DNA of 64,000 bases from Pluralibacter gergoviae ATCC 33028 = NBRC 105706 (GCF_001598855.1 NZ_BCZS01000017.1:49334-113333), one strand, 5' to 3'. Counted from the stretch's first letter, positions 28,812 through 39,777 are shown. The notes: generated by a model not told the origin, from the letters alone. Numbers and translations: made by a program.

Positions 28812-29978
28812 ATGTCTGAACAAATTGTCACGCCTGATAGCGCCTGTCTGACGGTGCCGAATAAAGAAATTAAAACCAACCTGCTGGATTTAAACCGTCA
28901 GCAAATGCGGGAGTTCTTTAAGAACTTAGGCGAAAAGCCGTTCCGCGCCGATCAGGTGATGAAGTGGCTCTACCACTACTGCTGCGACGACTTTGATGAA
29001 ATGACCGACATCAATAAGGTGCTGCGCGGCAAACTCAAAGAAGTGGCCGAAATCCGCGCGCCGGAAGTGGTTGAGGAGCAGCGCTCCTCCGACGGCACCA
29101 TCAAGTGGGCCATCGCCGTGGGCGATCAGCGCGTCGAAACGGTCTATATCCCGGAAGACGATCGCGCCACGCTCTGCGTCTCCTCTCAGGTCGGCTGCGC
29201 GCTGGAGTGCAAGTTCTGCTCCACGGCCCAGCAGGGCTTTAACCGCAACCTGCGGGTTTCCGAAATTATCGGCCAGGTGTGGCGGGCGGCAAAAATCGTC
29301 GGCGCGCAGAAAAAGACCGGCGTGCGTCCTATCACCAACGTGGTGATGATGGGCATGGGCGAGCCGCTGCTCAACCTGACCAACGTCGTCCCGGCCATGG
29401 AGATCATGCTCGACGACTTCGGCTTTGGCCTCTCCAAGCGCCGCGTCACGCTCTCGACCTCCGGCGTCGTTCCGGCGCTGGATAAGCTCGGCGACATGAT
29501 TGACGTCGCGCTGGCGATCTCCCTGCACGCGCCGAACGATGAGATCCGCGACGAGATTGTGCCGATCAATAAGAAGTACAATATTGAGACGTTCCTCGGC
29601 GCCGTTCGCCGCTACCTGGAGAAGTCCAACGCCAACCAGGGCCGCGTCACCATCGAGTATGTGATGCTGGATCACGTCAATGACGGCACCGAGCACGCCC
29701 ATCAGCTGGCGGAGCTGCTGAAGGATACGCCGTGCAAGATTAACCTGATCCCGTGGAACCCCTTCCCGGGCGCGCCCTACGGCCGCAGCTCTAACAGCCG
29801 CATCGACCGCTTCTCCAAGGTGCTGATGAGCTACGGCTTCACCACCATCGTACGTAAAACACGCGGTGACGATATCGACGCCGCCTGCGGTCAGCTGGCC
29901 GGAGACGTTATCGACAGGACCAAGCGCACCATGCGTAAGCGTATGCAGGGTGAACCGATCGCCGTAAAAGCAGTCTGA
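28812..29978 (+). CDS. rlmN: Dual-specificity 23S rRNA/tRNA adenine-C2 methyltransferase RlmN
   Basis: A 388-residue radical-SAM enzyme methylating C2 of A2503 in 23S rRNA and A37 in some tRNAs. The [4Fe-4S] motif [14 protein letters not shown] (C-x3-C-x2-C) and the catalytic C-terminal cysteine region [10 protein letters not shown] are intact. E. coli RlmN is 384 residues. Head of the rlmN-rodZ-ispG-hisS-yfgM-bamB-der run. Confidence 0.97.
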   Translation: MSEQIVTPDSACLTVPNKEIKTNLLDLNRQQMREFFKNLGEKPFRADQVMKWLYHYCCDDFDEMTDINKVLRGKLKEVAEIRAPEVVEEQRSSDGTIKWAIAVGDQRVETVYIPEDDRATLCVSSQVGCALECKFCSTAQQGFNRNLRVSEIIGQVWRAAKIVGAQKKTGVRPITNVVMMGMGEPLLNLTNVVPAMEIMLDDFGFGLSKRRVTLSTSGVVPALDKLGDMIDVALAISLHAPNDEIRDEIVPINKKYNIETFLGAVRRYLEKSNANQGRVTIEYVMLDHVNDGTEHAHQLAELLKDTPCKINLIPWNPFPGAPYGRSSNSRIDRFSKVLMSYGFTTIVRKTRGDDIDAACGQLAGDVIDRTKRTMRKRMQGEPIAVKAV

Positions 29979-29985
29979 CGGAAAG

Positions 29986-30015
29986 GACGCCGCGCGCAAA
30001 TTTGTGCGCGGTGTC
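29986..30015 (+). terminator. Stem-loop after rlmN
   Basis: Long near-palindrome GACGCCGCGCGC...GCGCGGTGTC with an AAATTTGT centre, directly after the rlmN stop. No U tract follows. The rest of the 245-base rlmN-rodZ gap is presumably the rodZ promoter region; no clear -10/-35 pair is assigned. Confidence 0.5.
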
Positions 30016-30223
30016 AGGTATGTTTAAGGAATAATCGAAACGTACTGATACATTTAAGAATTACGGTGCGTTTCTGCCAGGATTGAGGCAGTATGTACCG
30101 GGCCAACAATACGTTAGCCATACGTGCTTATACTGACAGTTCGACGATTGACAATCGGATGCTTCGCGGTGCTGGCTCCAGCGGCACCAGAACCCTAAAT
30201 TTACGTACCAGCAGCTGTAGCGA

Positions 30224-31237
30224 ATGAATACTGAAGCCACTCAAGACCCACAAGCAGCACAGACCACGGGAACGCGCCTGCGCAATGCCCGTGAACAACT
30301 CGGACTTAGCCAGCAAGCGGTTGCTGAACGCTTGTGCCTGAAAGTTTCCACGGTTCGTGATATTGAGGACGATAAGGCGCCAGCAGAACTCGCGGCGACC
30401 TTTCTTCGCGGCTATATCCGCTCCTACGCCCGTCTCGTGCACGTTCCGGAAGAAGAACTGCTGCCGATGATGGCCAAGCAGGTGCCGATCAAGGCCGCCA
30501 GGATGCAGCCGGTGCAGAATATTTCGCTCGGCAAGCGGCGTAAAAAGCGCGACGGCTGGCTGATGACCTTTACCTGGCTGGTGCTGTTCGTTGTCGTCGG
30601 CCTCACCGGCGCCTGGTGGTGGCAAAACCACAAGGCCCAGCAGGAAGAGATTAGCACTATGGCGGATCAGTCCTCCGCCGAGCTGAGCGCAAGCGATAGT
30701 AGCAGCAGCCAGAGTATTCCGCTGGACACCAGCGGTGCGCAGAGCCAGGCGCCTGATGCAGCGGCGACGGCCAGCGCGCCGGCCAACAGCGCTACCGCTT
30801 CCGACAGCGCGACGTCTACGCCGGCGGCGGCCCAGGACACGCAGAGTAACAGCGTGGTGCCCCCTTCTCAGGCGAACGTTGATACCGCATCCGGGCAGAC
30901 TGCGCCTGCCAGCGGCACGGCGGACGCCGCGCTGCCTACCGACCAGGCGGCAGTGACGCCCGCCGCCGATGCCAACGCGCTGGTAATGAATTTTACCGCC
31001 GACTGCTGGCTGGAAGTCACCGATGCCAGCGGCAAAAAGCTGTTCAGCGGCATGCAGCGTAAAGACGGTACCCTTAACTTAACAGGCCAGCTGCCGTATA
31101 AATTAAAAATCGGCGCCCCTGCGGCGGTGCAGATCCAGTTCCAGGGTAAACCTGTCGATCTGAGCCGCTTTATCAGAACTAACCAGGTTGCACGTCTGTC
31201 CCTGAAGGGCGAAGAAACGCCGGCTCAGGCGCAGTAA
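30224..31237 (+). CDS. rodZ: Cytoskeleton protein RodZ
   Basis: A 337-residue bitopic membrane protein that links MreB filaments to the elongasome and maintains rod shape. An N-terminal helix-turn-helix (residues 15-85, [24 protein letters not shown]) binds MreB, a basic juxtamembrane stretch RRKKRDGW precedes one transmembrane segment at about 110-132, then comes a Ser/Ala/Thr-rich periplasmic linker and a C-terminal beta domain. Full E. coli length. Confidence 0.96.
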   Translation: MNTEATQDPQAAQTTGTRLRNAREQLGLSQQAVAERLCLKVSTVRDIEDDKAPAELAATFLRGYIRSYARLVHVPEEELLPMMAKQVPIKAARMQPVQNISLGKRRKKRDGWLMTFTWLVLFVVVGLTGAWWWQNHKAQQEEISTMADQSSAELSASDSSSSQSIPLDTSGAQSQAPDAAATASAPANSATASDSATSTPAAAQDTQSNSVVPPSQANVDTASGQTAPASGTADAALPTDQAAVTPAADANALVMNFTADCWLEVTDASGKKLFSGMQRKDGTLNLTGQLPYKLKIGAPAAVQIQFQGKPVDLSRFIRTNQVARLSLKGEETPAQAQ

Positions 31238-31265
31238 CGGACGCGCAGCGCGGGAGAATTTTTAC

Positions 31266-32387
31266 ATGCATAACCAGGCTCCGATTCAACGTAGAAAATC
31301 TAAGCGTATTTACGTTGGGAACGTGCCAGTCGGCGATGGGGCTCCCATCGCCGTCCAGTCGATGACCAATACCCGTACCACCGACGTGGAAGCGACGGTC
31401 AATCAGATCAAATCCCTTGAGCGCGTTGGCGCGGACATCGTCCGCGTCTCCGTGCCGACCATGGACGCGGCCGAAGCTTTCAAGCTGATTAAGCAGCAGG
31501 TGAGCGTCCCGCTGGTAGCCGATATCCACTTCGATTACCGCATCGCGCTGAAAGTGGCCGAGTACGGCGTCGACTGCCTGCGCATCAACCCCGGCAACAT
31601 CGGTAACGAAGAGCGCATTCGTCAGGTGGTTGACTGCGCGCGGGACCACAATATCCCTATCCGCATCGGCGTCAACGCCGGTTCGCTTGAGAAAGATCTG
31701 CAGGAAAAATACGGTGAACCGACGCCGCAGGCGCTCTACGAGTCCGCCATGCGCCACGTCGATCATCTTGACCGGCTCAATTTCGACCAGTTCAAGGTCA
31801 GCGTGAAGGCCTCAGACGTATTCCTCGCGGTTGAGTCCTATCGCCTGCTGGCGAAGCACATCGAGCAGCCGCTGCACCTCGGCATCACCGAGGCGGGCGG
31901 CGCGCGCGCGGGGGCCGTTAAGTCGGCCATCGGCCTTGGGCTGCTGCTGTCTGAAGGGATCGGCGATACGCTGCGCATTTCGCTGGCCGCCGATCCGGTT
32001 GAAGAGATCAAAGTCGGCTTCGATATCCTCAAGTCCCTGCGCATCCGCTCGCGCGGCATTAACTTCATCGCCTGCCCGACCTGTTCGCGCCAGGAGTTTG
32101 ACGTTATCGGCACCGTTAACGCTCTCGAAGAGCGGCTAGAAGATATCATCACGCCGATGGACGTATCGATCATCGGCTGCGTGGTGAACGGCCCCGGCGA
32201 GGCGCTGGTCTCCACCCTCGGCGTTACCGGCGGCAATAAGAAAAGCGGCCTGTACGAAGACGGCGTGCGTAAAGACCGGCTCGATAACAACGACATGATT
32301 AGCCAGCTCGAAGCGCGCATTCGCGCCAAGGCCAGTATGCTCGACGAGTCGCAGCGCATCGACATACAACAGGTTGACGCCAAATAA
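31266..32387 (+). CDS. ispG: 4-hydroxy-3-methylbut-2-enyl diphosphate synthase (flavodoxin) IspG
   Basis: A 373-residue [4Fe-4S] enzyme of the MEP isoprenoid pathway that reductively opens MEcPP. The N-terminal TIM barrel is followed by the cluster domain with [10 protein letters not shown] and [11 protein letters not shown], supplying three cysteines and the glutamate ligand. E. coli IspG is 372 residues. It depends on Isc-type cluster assembly, encoded earlier in the window. Confidence 0.98.
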   Translation: MHNQAPIQRRKSKRIYVGNVPVGDGAPIAVQSMTNTRTTDVEATVNQIKSLERVGADIVRVSVPTMDAAEAFKLIKQQVSVPLVADIHFDYRIALKVAEYGVDCLRINPGNIGNEERIRQVVDCARDHNIPIRIGVNAGSLEKDLQEKYGEPTPQALYESAMRHVDHLDRLNFDQFKVSVKASDVFLAVESYRLLAKHIEQPLHLGITEAGGARAGAVKSAIGLGLLLSEGIGDTLRISLAADPVEEIKVGFDILKSLRIRSRGINFIACPTCSRQEFDVIGTVNALEERLEDIITPMDVSIIGCVVNGPGEALVSTLGVTGGNKKSGLYEDGVRKDRLDNNDMISQLEARIRAKASMLDESQRIDIQQVDAK

Positions 32388-32479
32388 CGTATTGGGAAGC
32401 GGCACGCTTCCCGTGTATGATTGAACCCGTCGGCGCACAGGCGTCAGGGTTCATTTTTGTATCTATAAAGAGAAAAAAC

Positions 32480-33754
32480 GTGGCAAAAAACATTCAAGCC
32501 ATTCGCGGCATGAACGATTATCTGCCGGGCGAAACCGCTCTCTGGCAGCGCATTGAAGGCTCCCTGAAGCAGGTTCTTGGCAGCTACGGCTACAGCGAAA
32601 TTCGGTTGCCGATTGTAGAGCAGACCCCGTTATTCAAGCGCGCTATCGGTGAAGTGACCGACGTGGTTGAAAAAGAGATGTATACCTTCGAGGACCGCAA
32701 CGGCGACAGCCTGACTCTGCGTCCGGAAGGGACTGCGGGCTGCGTACGCGCCGGCATTGAGCATGGTCTTCTGTACAATCAGGAACAGCGTCTGTGGTAT
32801 ATCGGTCCGATGTTCCGCCACGAGCGTCCGCAGAAGGGGCGCTATCGCCAGTTCCATCAGCTGGGCTGCGAAGTCTTTGGCCTGCAGGGGCCGGACATCG
32901 ACGCCGAGCTGATTATGCTTACCGCCCGCTGGTGGCGCGTGCTGGGCATCAGCGAGCACGTCCGCCTGGAGCTGAACTCAATCGGCTCTCTGGAAGCCCG
33001 CGCGAAATACCGCGAGGCGCTGGTAGCCTACCTCGAGCAGTATAAAGAGAAGCTGGACGAAGACAGCCAGCGCCGCATGTACAGCAATCCGCTGCGCGTG
33101 CTGGACTCGAAGAACCCGGAGGTGCAGGCGCTGCTCGACGACGCGCCGGCGTTGTCAGATTATCTCGATGACGACTCCCGGGAGCACTTTGCCGGCCTGT
33201 GCGCGCTGCTCGATGCCGCCGGCATTGCTTATACCGTTAACCAGCGCCTGGTTCGCGGTCTCGACTACTACAACCGCACCGTGTTCGAATGGGTTACCAA
33301 CAGCCTCGGCGCGCAGGGCACTGTCTGCGCGGGCGGCCGTTACGATGGCCTCGTTGAACAGCTGGGCGGGCGCGCGGCGCCGGGCGTCGGTTTCGCCATG
33401 GGCCTTGAGCGATTAGTTTTACTGGTTCAGGCGGTGAATCCGGAATTTAAAGCCGATCCTGTTGTCGATATATACCTGGTCGCAGCGGGTAACGACACGC
33501 AGTCCGCGGCAATGCGCCTGGCGGAAGCGCTGCGCGACCAGATGCCGGACGTGAAGCTGATGACCAACCACGGCGGCGGCAACTTCAAGAAGCAGTTTGC
33601 CCGCGCCGACAAGTGGGGCGCCCGCGTGGCGCTGGTGCTCGGCGAGTCCGAAATTGCCGCCAATAGCGTGGTGGTGAAAGATTTACGCTCCGGTGAGCAG
33701 ACGACAGTAACGCAGGATAGCGTTGCCGCACATTTGCGCGCGCTGCTGGGCTAA
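32480..33754 (+). CDS. hisS: Histidyl-tRNA synthetase
   Basis: A 424-residue class II aminoacyl-tRNA synthetase. Motif 2 is in [21 protein letters not shown]; the histidine-specific signatures [15 protein letters not shown] and AGGRYDGL, and motif 3 GFAMGLERL, are present. The GTG at 32480 gives the conserved N-terminus [17 protein letters not shown]; 21 further in-frame upstream codons are not used. Same length as E. coli HisRS. Confidence 0.98.
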   Translation: MAKNIQAIRGMNDYLPGETALWQRIEGSLKQVLGSYGYSEIRLPIVEQTPLFKRAIGEVTDVVEKEMYTFEDRNGDSLTLRPEGTAGCVRAGIEHGLLYNQEQRLWYIGPMFRHERPQKGRYRQFHQLGCEVFGLQGPDIDAELIMLTARWWRVLGISEHVRLELNSIGSLEARAKYREALVAYLEQYKEKLDEDSQRRMYSNPLRVLDSKNPEVQALLDDAPALSDYLDDDSREHFAGLCALLDAAGIAYTVNQRLVRGLDYYNRTVFEWVTNSLGAQGTVCAGGRYDGLVEQLGGRAAPGVGFAMGLERLVLLVQAVNPEFKADPVVDIYLVAAGNDTQSAAMRLAEALRDQMPDVKLMTNHGGGNFKKQFARADKWGARVALVLGESEIAANSVVVKDLRSGEQTTVTQDSVAAHLRALLG

Positions 33755-33788
33755 AAGGCCCGGAAACATTTTTCAGGAGAGGTACTGG

Positions 33789-34409
33789 GTGGAAGTCTAC
33801 AGTAACGAGAACGAACAGGTTGACGCGCTGAAGCGCTTTTTTGCCGAAAACGGCAAAGCGCTGGCCGTGGGCGTGATCCTGGGCATTGGGGCGCTGGTGG
33901 GCTGGCGCTACTGGAATTCGCATCAGGAAGACGGCGCACGCGAAACGTCTCAGGGTTATCAGGCCGCCCTGGCCCAGGTAAAGGCCGGCGATCCGGCGAC
34001 CTATACCGCAGCGGAAAAATTTGCCGCCGGTGAAAAAAATACCTACGGCGCGTTTGCGGCGATGGAACTGGCGCAGAAGTTTGTTGACGCCAACCAGCTG
34101 GACAAAGCCGAACAGCAGCTGCAGACCGCGCTGTCTGCGGCCTCTGACAGCAATCTCAAATCCGTGGTTAGTCTGCGCCTGGCCCGCGTCCAGCTGCAGA
34201 TGAAGCAGCCGGACGCCGCCCTGAAAAGCCTTGATGGTATTAAAGGCGAAGGCTGGACCGCTATTGTCGCCGACCTGCGCGGCGATATTCTGCTCAGCAA
34301 AGGCGACAAGCAGGGGGCTAAAGCCGCCTGGCAAGCCGGCGTGAAGAGCGATGCTTCATCGGCGCTCAGCGAAACGATGCGCATGAAAATGAATAATTTG
34401 TCCATCTGA
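33789..34409 (+). CDS. yfgM: Membrane-anchored TPR protein YfgM (SecYEG ancillary subunit)
   Basis: A 206-residue protein with one N-terminal membrane anchor (about residues 22-42, GKALAVGVILGIGALVGWRYW) and a periplasmic tetratricopeptide-like domain. In E. coli it associates with PpiD at the SecYEG translocon and aids periplasmic folding. The start is a GTG at 33789 after CAGGAGAGG, giving VEVYSNENEQVDALKRFF as in E. coli. Confidence 0.95.
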   Translation: MEVYSNENEQVDALKRFFAENGKALAVGVILGIGALVGWRYWNSHQEDGARETSQGYQAALAQVKAGDPATYTAAEKFAAGEKNTYGAFAAMELAQKFVDANQLDKAEQQLQTALSAASDSNLKSVVSLRLARVQLQMKQPDAALKSLDGIKGEGWTAIVADLRGDILLSKGDKQGAKAAWQAGVKSDASSALSETMRMKMNNLSI

Positions 34410-34419
34410 GAGGGACCCG

Positions 34420-35598
34420 ATGCAATTGCGTAAACTACTTTTGCCAGGACTGCTATCCGTTACCTTACTGAGCGGCTGCTCGCTGTTCAGCAGCGAAGAG
34501 GACGTGGTTAAAATGTCCCCGCTGCCGACGGTTGAAAACCAGTTCTCGCCGTCCACCTCCTGGAGCACTTCCGTAGGAAGCGGTATTGGCGATTTCTACT
34601 CCAACCTCCACCCGGCCATTGCCGACGGCGTCGTCTATGCGGCTGACCGTAAGGGCACCGTCAAAGCGGTCAACGCCAGCGACGGCAAAGAAGTCTGGTC
34701 CGTCAACGTAGCCGAAAAAGACGGCTGGTTCTCGCGCGTTCCGGCTCTGCTCTCCGGCGGTCTGACCGTTTCCGGCGGCCACGTCTACGTCGGCTCCGAA
34801 AAAGCGCAGGTTTATGCGCTGAACACCAGCGACGGTTCGGTTGCCTGGCAGACCCGCGTGGCGGGTGAGGCGCTGTCCCGTCCGGTGGTCAGCGACGGTA
34901 TGGTGCTGATCCACACCAGCAACGGTCAGCTGCAGGCGCTGAACGAAACCGACGGTGCCGTTAAGTGGACCGTTAACCTGGATATGCCATCCCTGTCGCT
35001 GCGCGGCGAGTCGGCGCCGTCCACCGCGTTTGGCGCTGCCATTGTCGGCGGCGATAACGGCCGCGTCAGCGCCGTGCTGATGCAGCAGGGCCAGCTTATC
35101 TGGCAGCAGCGCATTTCGCAGGCCACTGGCCCGACCGAAATCGATCGCCTGAACGACGTGGACACCACGCCGGTCATCGTCAACGGCATCGTATATGCGC
35201 TGGCCTACAACGGTAACCTGACAGCGCTGGATCTGCGCAGCGGCCAGATTATGTGGAAGCGCGAGCTGGGCTCGGTGAATAACTTCATCGTTGACGGCAA
35301 CCGCATCTACATGGTCGATCAGACCGACCGCGTGCTGGCGCTCAGCACCGAGGGCGGCGTAACGCTGTGGACCCAGACCGCACTGCTGCACCGCCTGCTT
35401 ACCGCGCCTGCGCTGTATAATGGCAGCCTGGTGGTTGGCGACAGCGAAGGCTACATGCACTGGATGAATCCGCAGGATGGCCAGTTCGTTGCCCAGCAGA
35501 AGGTGGACAGCTCCGGTTTACTGACCGATCCTGTAGTGGCTGACGGTCAATTGCTGATCCAGGCGAAAGACGGCACGCTGTACTCCATTACGCGTTAA
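34420..35598 (+). CDS. bamB: Outer membrane assembly lipoprotein BamB
   Basis: A 392-residue lipoprotein of the BAM complex that inserts beta-barrel proteins. The lipobox LLSGC lies near residue 19; the remainder is an eight-bladed PQQ-type beta-propeller with repeated Trp-rich blades (GKEVWSVNVAEKDG, DGSVAWQTRVAG, DGAVKWTVNLD). Same length as E. coli BamB. Ends with a strong terminator. Confidence 0.97.
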   Translation: MQLRKLLLPGLLSVTLLSGCSLFSSEEDVVKMSPLPTVENQFSPSTSWSTSVGSGIGDFYSNLHPAIADGVVYAADRKGTVKAVNASDGKEVWSVNVAEKDGWFSRVPALLSGGLTVSGGHVYVGSEKAQVYALNTSDGSVAWQTRVAGEALSRPVVSDGMVLIHTSNGQLQALNETDGAVKWTVNLDMPSLSLRGESAPSTAFGAAIVGGDNGRVSAVLMQQGQLIWQQRISQATGPTEIDRLNDVDTTPVIVNGIVYALAYNGNLTALDLRSGQIMWKRELGSVNNFIVDGNRIYMVDQTDRVLALSTEGGVTLWTQTALLHRLLTAPALYNGSLVVGDSEGYMHWMNPQDGQFVAQQKVDSSGLLTDPVVADGQLLIQAKDGTLYSITR

Positions 35599-35620
35599 GT
35601 CTTTTCGCGGTATGCATTGC

Positions 35621-35650
35621 AAACGGCCCCTGTTCAGCAGGGGCCGTTTT
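35621..35650 (+). terminator. Strong terminator after bamB
   Basis: Twelve-bp perfect stem AAACGGCCCCTG/CAGGGGCCGTTT with a five-base loop and a following T-rich run. Confidence 0.88.
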
Positions 35651-35680
35651 ACTGTTTTTAGAATTTAAGAGGCATTTAAC

Positions 35681-37159
35681 ATGGTACCTGTGGTCGCGCT
35701 TGTCGGGCGCCCTAACGTTGGGAAATCCACGCTGTTCAACCGTCTTACGCGCACTCGCGATGCGCTGGTCGCGGATTTCCCGGGTCTGACTCGTGACCGT
35801 AAGTACGGTCGTGCTGAAGTGGAAGGCCGCGAGTTTATCTGTATCGATACCGGCGGTATCGACGGTACGGAAGAGGGCGTCGAAACCCGCATGGCGGAGC
35901 AGTCGCTGCTGGCGATTGAAGAAGCCGACGTCGTGCTGTTTATGGTCGATGCCCGCGCCGGGCTGATGCCCGCCGATGAAGGCATCGCAAAGCACCTGCG
36001 CTCCCGCGAGAAGCCGACCTTCCTCGTCGCCAATAAAACCGACGGCATCGATCCCGATCAGGCGGTCGCCGACTTCTGGTCGCTGGGGCTGGGCGATATT
36101 CACCCGATCGCCGCCTCCCACGGCCGCGGCGTAACCACGCTGCTTGAGCACGTGCTGATGCCGTTTATGGATGATATTGCACCGCCGGAAGAGGTGGACG
36201 AAGACGCCGAGTACTGGGCGCAGTTTGAAGCGGCGCAGAACGGCGAGGCGGCTGAGGAGCCGGAAGATGATTTCGATCCGCAGAGCCTGCCGATTAAGCT
36301 CGCTATCGTCGGCCGCCCCAACGTCGGTAAGTCAACGCTGACTAACCGCATTCTCGGCGAAGACCGCGTGGTGGTTTACGATATGCCGGGCACCACCCGC
36401 GACAGCATCTATATTCCGATGGAGCGCGACGAGCGCGAATACGTTCTGATCGACACCGCCGGGGTGCGCAAGCGCGGTAAAATTACCGACACCGTTGAGA
36501 AGTTTTCGGTCATCAAGACGCTGCAGGCTATCGAAGATGCCAACGTTGTGCTGCTGGTGATTGACGCCCGGGAAGGGATCTCCGATCAGGATCTCTCTCT
36601 GCTCGGCTTTATCCTCAACAGCGGCCGCTCGCTGGTGATCGTCGTCAACAAGTGGGACGGCCTGAGCCAGGAAGTCAAGGAGCAGGTTAAAGAGACCCTC
36701 GACTATCGTCTGGGCTTTATCGACTTTGCCCGCGTGCACTTTATCTCCGCCCTGCACGGCAGCGGCGTCGGCAACCTGTTCGAGTCCGTACGCGAAGCCT
36801 ACGACAGCTCCACCCGCCGCGTCAGCACCGCGCTGCTGACCCGCATCATGACCATGGCGGTCGATGACCACCAGCCGCCGCTGGTGCGCGGCCGCCGCGT
36901 GAAGCTCAAGTATGCCCACGCCGGCGGCTACAACCCGCCTATCGTGGTTATCCACGGTAATCAGGTCAAAGACCTGCCGGACTCCTACAAGCGCTATCTG
37001 ATGAACTACTTCCGCAAATCGCTGGAAGTGATGGGGACGCCTATCCGTATTCAGTTCAAGGAAGGCGAAAACCCGTACGCCAATAAGCGCAATACCCTGA
37101 CGCCAAATCAGATGCGCAAGCGTAAGCGTTTGATTAAGCATATTAAGAAAGGTAAGTAA
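35681..37159 (+). CDS. der: Ribosome assembly GTPase Der (EngA)
   Basis: A 492-residue double GTPase needed for 50S subunit maturation. Each G domain has an identical P-loop GRPNVGKST (near residues 8 and 210), with DFPGLTRDR / DMPGTTRDS switch regions, and a C-terminal KH-like domain follows. An acidic linker ([20 protein letters not shown]) separates the G domains. E. coli Der is 490 residues. Confidence 0.98.
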   Translation: MVPVVALVGRPNVGKSTLFNRLTRTRDALVADFPGLTRDRKYGRAEVEGREFICIDTGGIDGTEEGVETRMAEQSLLAIEEADVVLFMVDARAGLMPADEGIAKHLRSREKPTFLVANKTDGIDPDQAVADFWSLGLGDIHPIAASHGRGVTTLLEHVLMPFMDDIAPPEEVDEDAEYWAQFEAAQNGEAAEEPEDDFDPQSLPIKLAIVGRPNVGKSTLTNRILGEDRVVVYDMPGTTRDSIYIPMERDEREYVLIDTAGVRKRGKITDTVEKFSVIKTLQAIEDANVVLLVIDAREGISDQDLSLLGFILNSGRSLVIVVNKWDGLSQEVKEQVKETLDYRLGFIDFARVHFISALHGSGVGNLFESVREAYDSSTRRVSTALLTRIMTMAVDDHQPPLVRGRRVKLKYAHAGGYNPPIVVIHGNQVKDLPDSYKRYLMNYFRKSLEVMGTPIRIQFKEGENPYANKRNTLTPNQMRKRKRLIKHIKKGK

Positions 37160-37162
37160 AAT

Positions 37163-37198
37163 TAATAAGAAGCCCGGATATCTCCGGGCTTCTTATTA
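37163..37198 (+). terminator. Very strong terminator after der
   Basis: Sixteen-bp perfect inverted repeat TAATAAGAAGCCCGGA/TCCGGGCTTCTTATTA with a four-base loop; A- and T-rich outer arms would make it work in either direction. Confidence 0.9.
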
Positions 37199-37339
37199 TC
37201 TCTGGTCTAATACTCTTAAGCAGCCTTTTTGTTTGCAATCCTTGTACTTCACGTTATTTACAGTTTATTCCTAATGGCAAATTAAACACGTTGTGCCACA
37301 CTTATCACCACTGTTATCACAGCGAATCAAGGAATTATG

Positions 37340-37702
37340 ATGAAGAAGACAATTATTGCACTTTCTGCATTTATGCTGGCTGCTCCGGTATTTGCTGCCA
37401 ACACGATGACGCACGCAACAGATGAAACCGTCCAGCAGGCTCACGAAGGCGCCGACACGGCGAAAGAGAAGCTGCACAAGGCTGAGCACCGCGGTGAAGA
37501 GCTGAAGCAGAAGTCTGAGCATGCTGCCAAAGGCGAAAGCGATACCACCAGCAGCAAGGTCAGCGAAGGCTCGAAAAAAGCCTGGAACAAAACTAAAGAA
37601 GGCTCAGAAAAGGCCTGGGATAAAACCAAGCAGGGTTCTGAGAAAGCCTGGAACAGCACCAAAGAAGGTGCTGAAAACCTGAAAGATAAAGTCAGTAATT
37701 AA
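37340..37702 (+). CDS. Small exported protein with four 11-residue repeats (LEA/apolipoprotein-like)
   Basis: A 120-residue protein. A Sec signal peptide (MKKTIIALSAFMLAAPVFA) is followed by a highly charged, Lys/Glu-rich mature chain without cysteine. Residues 75-118 hold four 11-residue repeats, consensus KEGSEKAWNKT, starting at 75, 86, 97 and 108. The spacing gives an amphipathic 11/3 helix, like group 3 LEA proteins and apolipoproteins; membrane or protein surface protection in the periplasm under stress is an inference. Two ATGs are possible; 37340 has the better spacing to AAGGAA. It is a single-gene unit bounded by terminators on both sides. No E. coli K-12 counterpart is recalled at this place. 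Confidence 0.8.
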   Translation: MKKTIIALSAFMLAAPVFAANTMTHATDETVQQAHEGADTAKEKLHKAEHRGEELKQKSEHAAKGESDTTSSKVSEGSKKAWNKTKEGSEKAWDKTKQGSEKAWNSTKEGAENLKDKVSN

Positions 37703-37732
37703 CGTTTAACCAACGTTAACCCTCATTATTTT

Positions 37733-37760
37733 GCGGGCCAGATTTCTGGCCCGCTTTTTT
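37733..37760 (+). terminator. Rho-independent terminator of the repeat-protein gene
   Basis: Nine-bp perfect stem GCGGGCCAG/CTGGCCCGC with loop ATTT and six following T residues. Confidence 0.9.
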
Positions 37761-38021
37761 ATTTTCCTGACTCATGATCCTGTTGCCGCGTGCCGTTACG
37801 CTGAATGCGTCGAGAGAATACGGTGTCCGCTATTACGTGAATTAATATTGTCCTCGTGTCAGATTCAGCCGCCGCTTTATGGTGCTGCGGAAATTCGCCG
37901 GCGGCGGCGGAGCATCCCCTCGTCGGCTCTGAGCAGACCGGCGGCGCCAGATCCGCAACGGCCGGGTGGTGGATAGTCGGCGATTCGGGTAAGGTAGCGT
38001 TTTTTCTGTGGGAATATGACG
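37761..38021. other. Gap before yfgJ, no gene seen
   Basis: About 260 bases with no convincing coding frame. It contains a GC-rich patch of GGC/CGG words near 37885-37960 and presumably the yfgJ promoter. Short open frames here show no recognisable protein features. A decayed gene is possible but not demonstrable. Confidence 0.4.
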
Positions 38022-38237
38022 ATGGAATTAACCTGCCCGGATTGCGGCGGCGCGCTTGAGCTGCGCAGCGGCATGGCGCACTGCGGCGCCTGCCAGCGCG
38101 ATTTTAGCGTGATTGCGCGCTGCCCCGACTGCCAGCAGCCGCTGGAGGTGCTTAAGGCCTGCGGGGCGGTGGATTACTTCTGCCAGCACGGCCACGGCCT
38201 TATCTCGAAAAAGCGCGCGCTGTTCAGCTTCGCCTGA
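38022..38237 (+). CDS. yfgJ: Zinc-ribbon protein YfgJ
   Basis: A 71-residue protein with eight cysteines arranged as two C-x2-C pairs typical of zinc ribbons (CPDCGG, CGACQ, CPDCQQ) and the conserved C-terminal KACGAVDYFCQHGHGLISKKR, nearly identical to E. coli YfgJ. The function is unknown. ATG at 38022 gives the E. coli-like MELTCPDC start; another ATG lies two codons upstream. Convergent with xseA, five bases apart. Confidence 0.93.
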   Translation: MELTCPDCGGALELRSGMAHCGACQRDFSVIARCPDCQQPLEVLKACGAVDYFCQHGHGLISKKRALFSFA

Positions 38238-38242
38238 AGCCG

Positions 38243-39616
38243 TCAGGGAGCCTTACGCGCCCGGCTTTTCTTCAGCGGCGTAATTTTTACCACCTCACTT
38301 TCGACCACGCCGTCGCTCAGGCGGGTGGTCAGGCTGTCGCCCGCCTTCAGCTGCTTCGCCTGCTTCACCAGCCTGCCTTCGGCGGTGGTCGAGACGCTGT
38401 AGCCCCGCGCCAGCGTCGAGAGCGGGCTGACGGCCTCAAGGTGGGTCGCCGCGTTGCCGAAGCGCTCGCGGGCGTCGCTCAGCCGGGCGCGGACGCTCTG
38501 CGCCAGACGATACTCCAGCTGCTGGATGCGGGCCGATGCCTGATAGATGCGCGGCTGCGGGCTGCGCTGGTTTAGCCGCTGGATCAACTGCTGCTGGCGG
38601 CGCGCGGCGCGGCGGAGCTGGCCGTCGAGGGCGGTATTCATGCGCTGGCGGAGTTTATCGAGCACCGCCTGCTGGCGGGCCAGGCGCAGCTCAGGGTGCT
38701 GCTGCTGCAGGCGGTGCTGCAGCTGGCTGAATCGGCGGCTGCGGTTGGCGAGATAGTAGTCCATCGCCATCTCCAGCCGCTGGCGGGCCGACTGCACCTG
38801 GCGCAGCAGCTCAAGCTGGTTGCGGCTGACCATCTCCGCCGCCGCCGAGGGCGTCGGCGCGCGCAGGTCGGCGACAAAGTCGGCGATGGTGACGTCGGTT
38901 TCGTGGCCGACGGCGCTAACCACCGGAATGCGGCTGGCAAAAATGGCCCGCGCGACGCGCTCGTCGTTAAAGCTCCACAGATCTTCCAGCGATCCGCCGC
39001 CGCGCCCGACGATCAGCACATCGCACTCTTCGCGCAGGTTGGCAAGCTCAATCGCGCGGACGATCTGCGCCGGGGCATCGTCGCCCTGCACCGCCGTGGG
39101 ATAAATCACCACCGGCAGGGCCGGATCGCGCCGCCTGAGAACGTGGAGAATGTCGTGGAGGGCGGCGCCGGTTCTCGAGGTGACTACGCCGATGCAGCTG
39201 GCCGGGGAGGGCAGGGGCTGCTTGAACTGCGGGTCGAACAGGCCTTCCGCCGACAGCTTCTCTTTAAGCTGCTCATACTTCTGCTGCAGCAGGCCTTCGC
39301 CCGCGGGCTGCATACTCTCGGCGATAATCTGGTAATCACCGCGCGGCTCGTACAGCGTGATGTTGGCCCGGACCAGCACCTGCTGGCCGTGCTGCGGGCG
39401 AAAGGTGACCCGCCGGTTGCTGTTGCGAAACATCGCGCAGCGCACCTGGGCGTTGTCATCCTTGAGGGTGAAGTACCAGTGGCCGGACGACGGCTGGCTG
39501 AAGTTGGAGATCTCGCCGCTGATCCACACCTGGCCCATCTCCTGCTCCAGCAGCAGACGCACCGTCTGGTTGAGGCGGCTTACGGTAAAAATTGCGGGGG
39601 ACTGGGTGGGTAACAT
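38243..39616 (-). CDS. xseA: Exodeoxyribonuclease VII large subunit
   Basis: A 457-residue protein, E. coli XseA being 456. An N-terminal OB fold (residues 1-100), a catalytic domain with [14 protein letters not shown] and [13 protein letters not shown], then a long coiled-coil (about 270-390) that assembles with XseB subunits. The enzyme degrades single-stranded DNA from both ends. It is divergent from guaB. Confidence 0.97.
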   Translation of the reverse strand: MLPTQSPAIFTVSRLNQTVRLLLEQEMGQVWISGEISNFSQPSSGHWYFTLKDDNAQVRCAMFRNSNRRVTFRPQHGQQVLVRANITLYEPRGDYQIIAESMQPAGEGLLQQKYEQLKEKLSAEGLFDPQFKQPLPSPASCIGVVTSRTGAALHDILHVLRRRDPALPVVIYPTAVQGDDAPAQIVRAIELANLREECDVLIVGRGGGSLEDLWSFNDERVARAIFASRIPVVSAVGHETDVTIADFVADLRAPTPSAAAEMVSRNQLELLRQVQSARQRLEMAMDYYLANRSRRFSQLQHRLQQQHPELRLARQQAVLDKLRQRMNTALDGQLRRAARRQQQLIQRLNQRSPQPRIYQASARIQQLEYRLAQSVRARLSDARERFGNAATHLEAVSPLSTLARGYSVSTTAEGRLVKQAKQLKAGDSLTTRLSDGVVESEVVKITPLKKSRARKAP

Positions 39617-39705
39617 GTGAGCGAGATCAAAATTTAAATCAGCAGGTTATTCAGTCGATAGTAACCTGCATGGAGGGGATCGCAAGTATTATTTTTAAAA
39701 AAGTG

Positions 39706-39734
39706 TGGAAGCAAGCGATTCCGCTCTGTATAAT
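39706..39734 (+). promoter_or_regulatory. guaBA promoter with overlapping PurR-like site
   Basis: A consensus -10 TATAAT at 39729-39734 lies 17 bases after a weak -35 (TGGAAG, 39706-39711). The segment AGCAAGCGATTCCGCT just upstream of the -10 resembles the PurR operator known to overlap the E. coli guaBA promoter. PurR repression with hypoxanthine/guanine is inferred from that similarity. Confidence 0.6.
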
Positions 39735-39777
39735 GCCACGGCAATATTTATTAACCACCCAGGTAGAGATATTGCCC

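Noticed and set aside
37562..37695. The repeated DNA in the small exported protein gene as a CRISPR or intergenic repeat array.
   Set aside because: The 33-base units are in-frame coding repeats (KEGSEKAWNKT) without spacers.
37795..38059. Short overlapping frames upstream of yfgJ as additional small genes.
   Set aside because: They lack ribosome sites and family features, and overlap the conserved yfgJ start in other frames.
38696..39613. A 305-codon plus-strand frame across xseA.
   Set aside because: Shadow of the well-supported exonuclease VII gene on the other strand; the product has no recognisable features.
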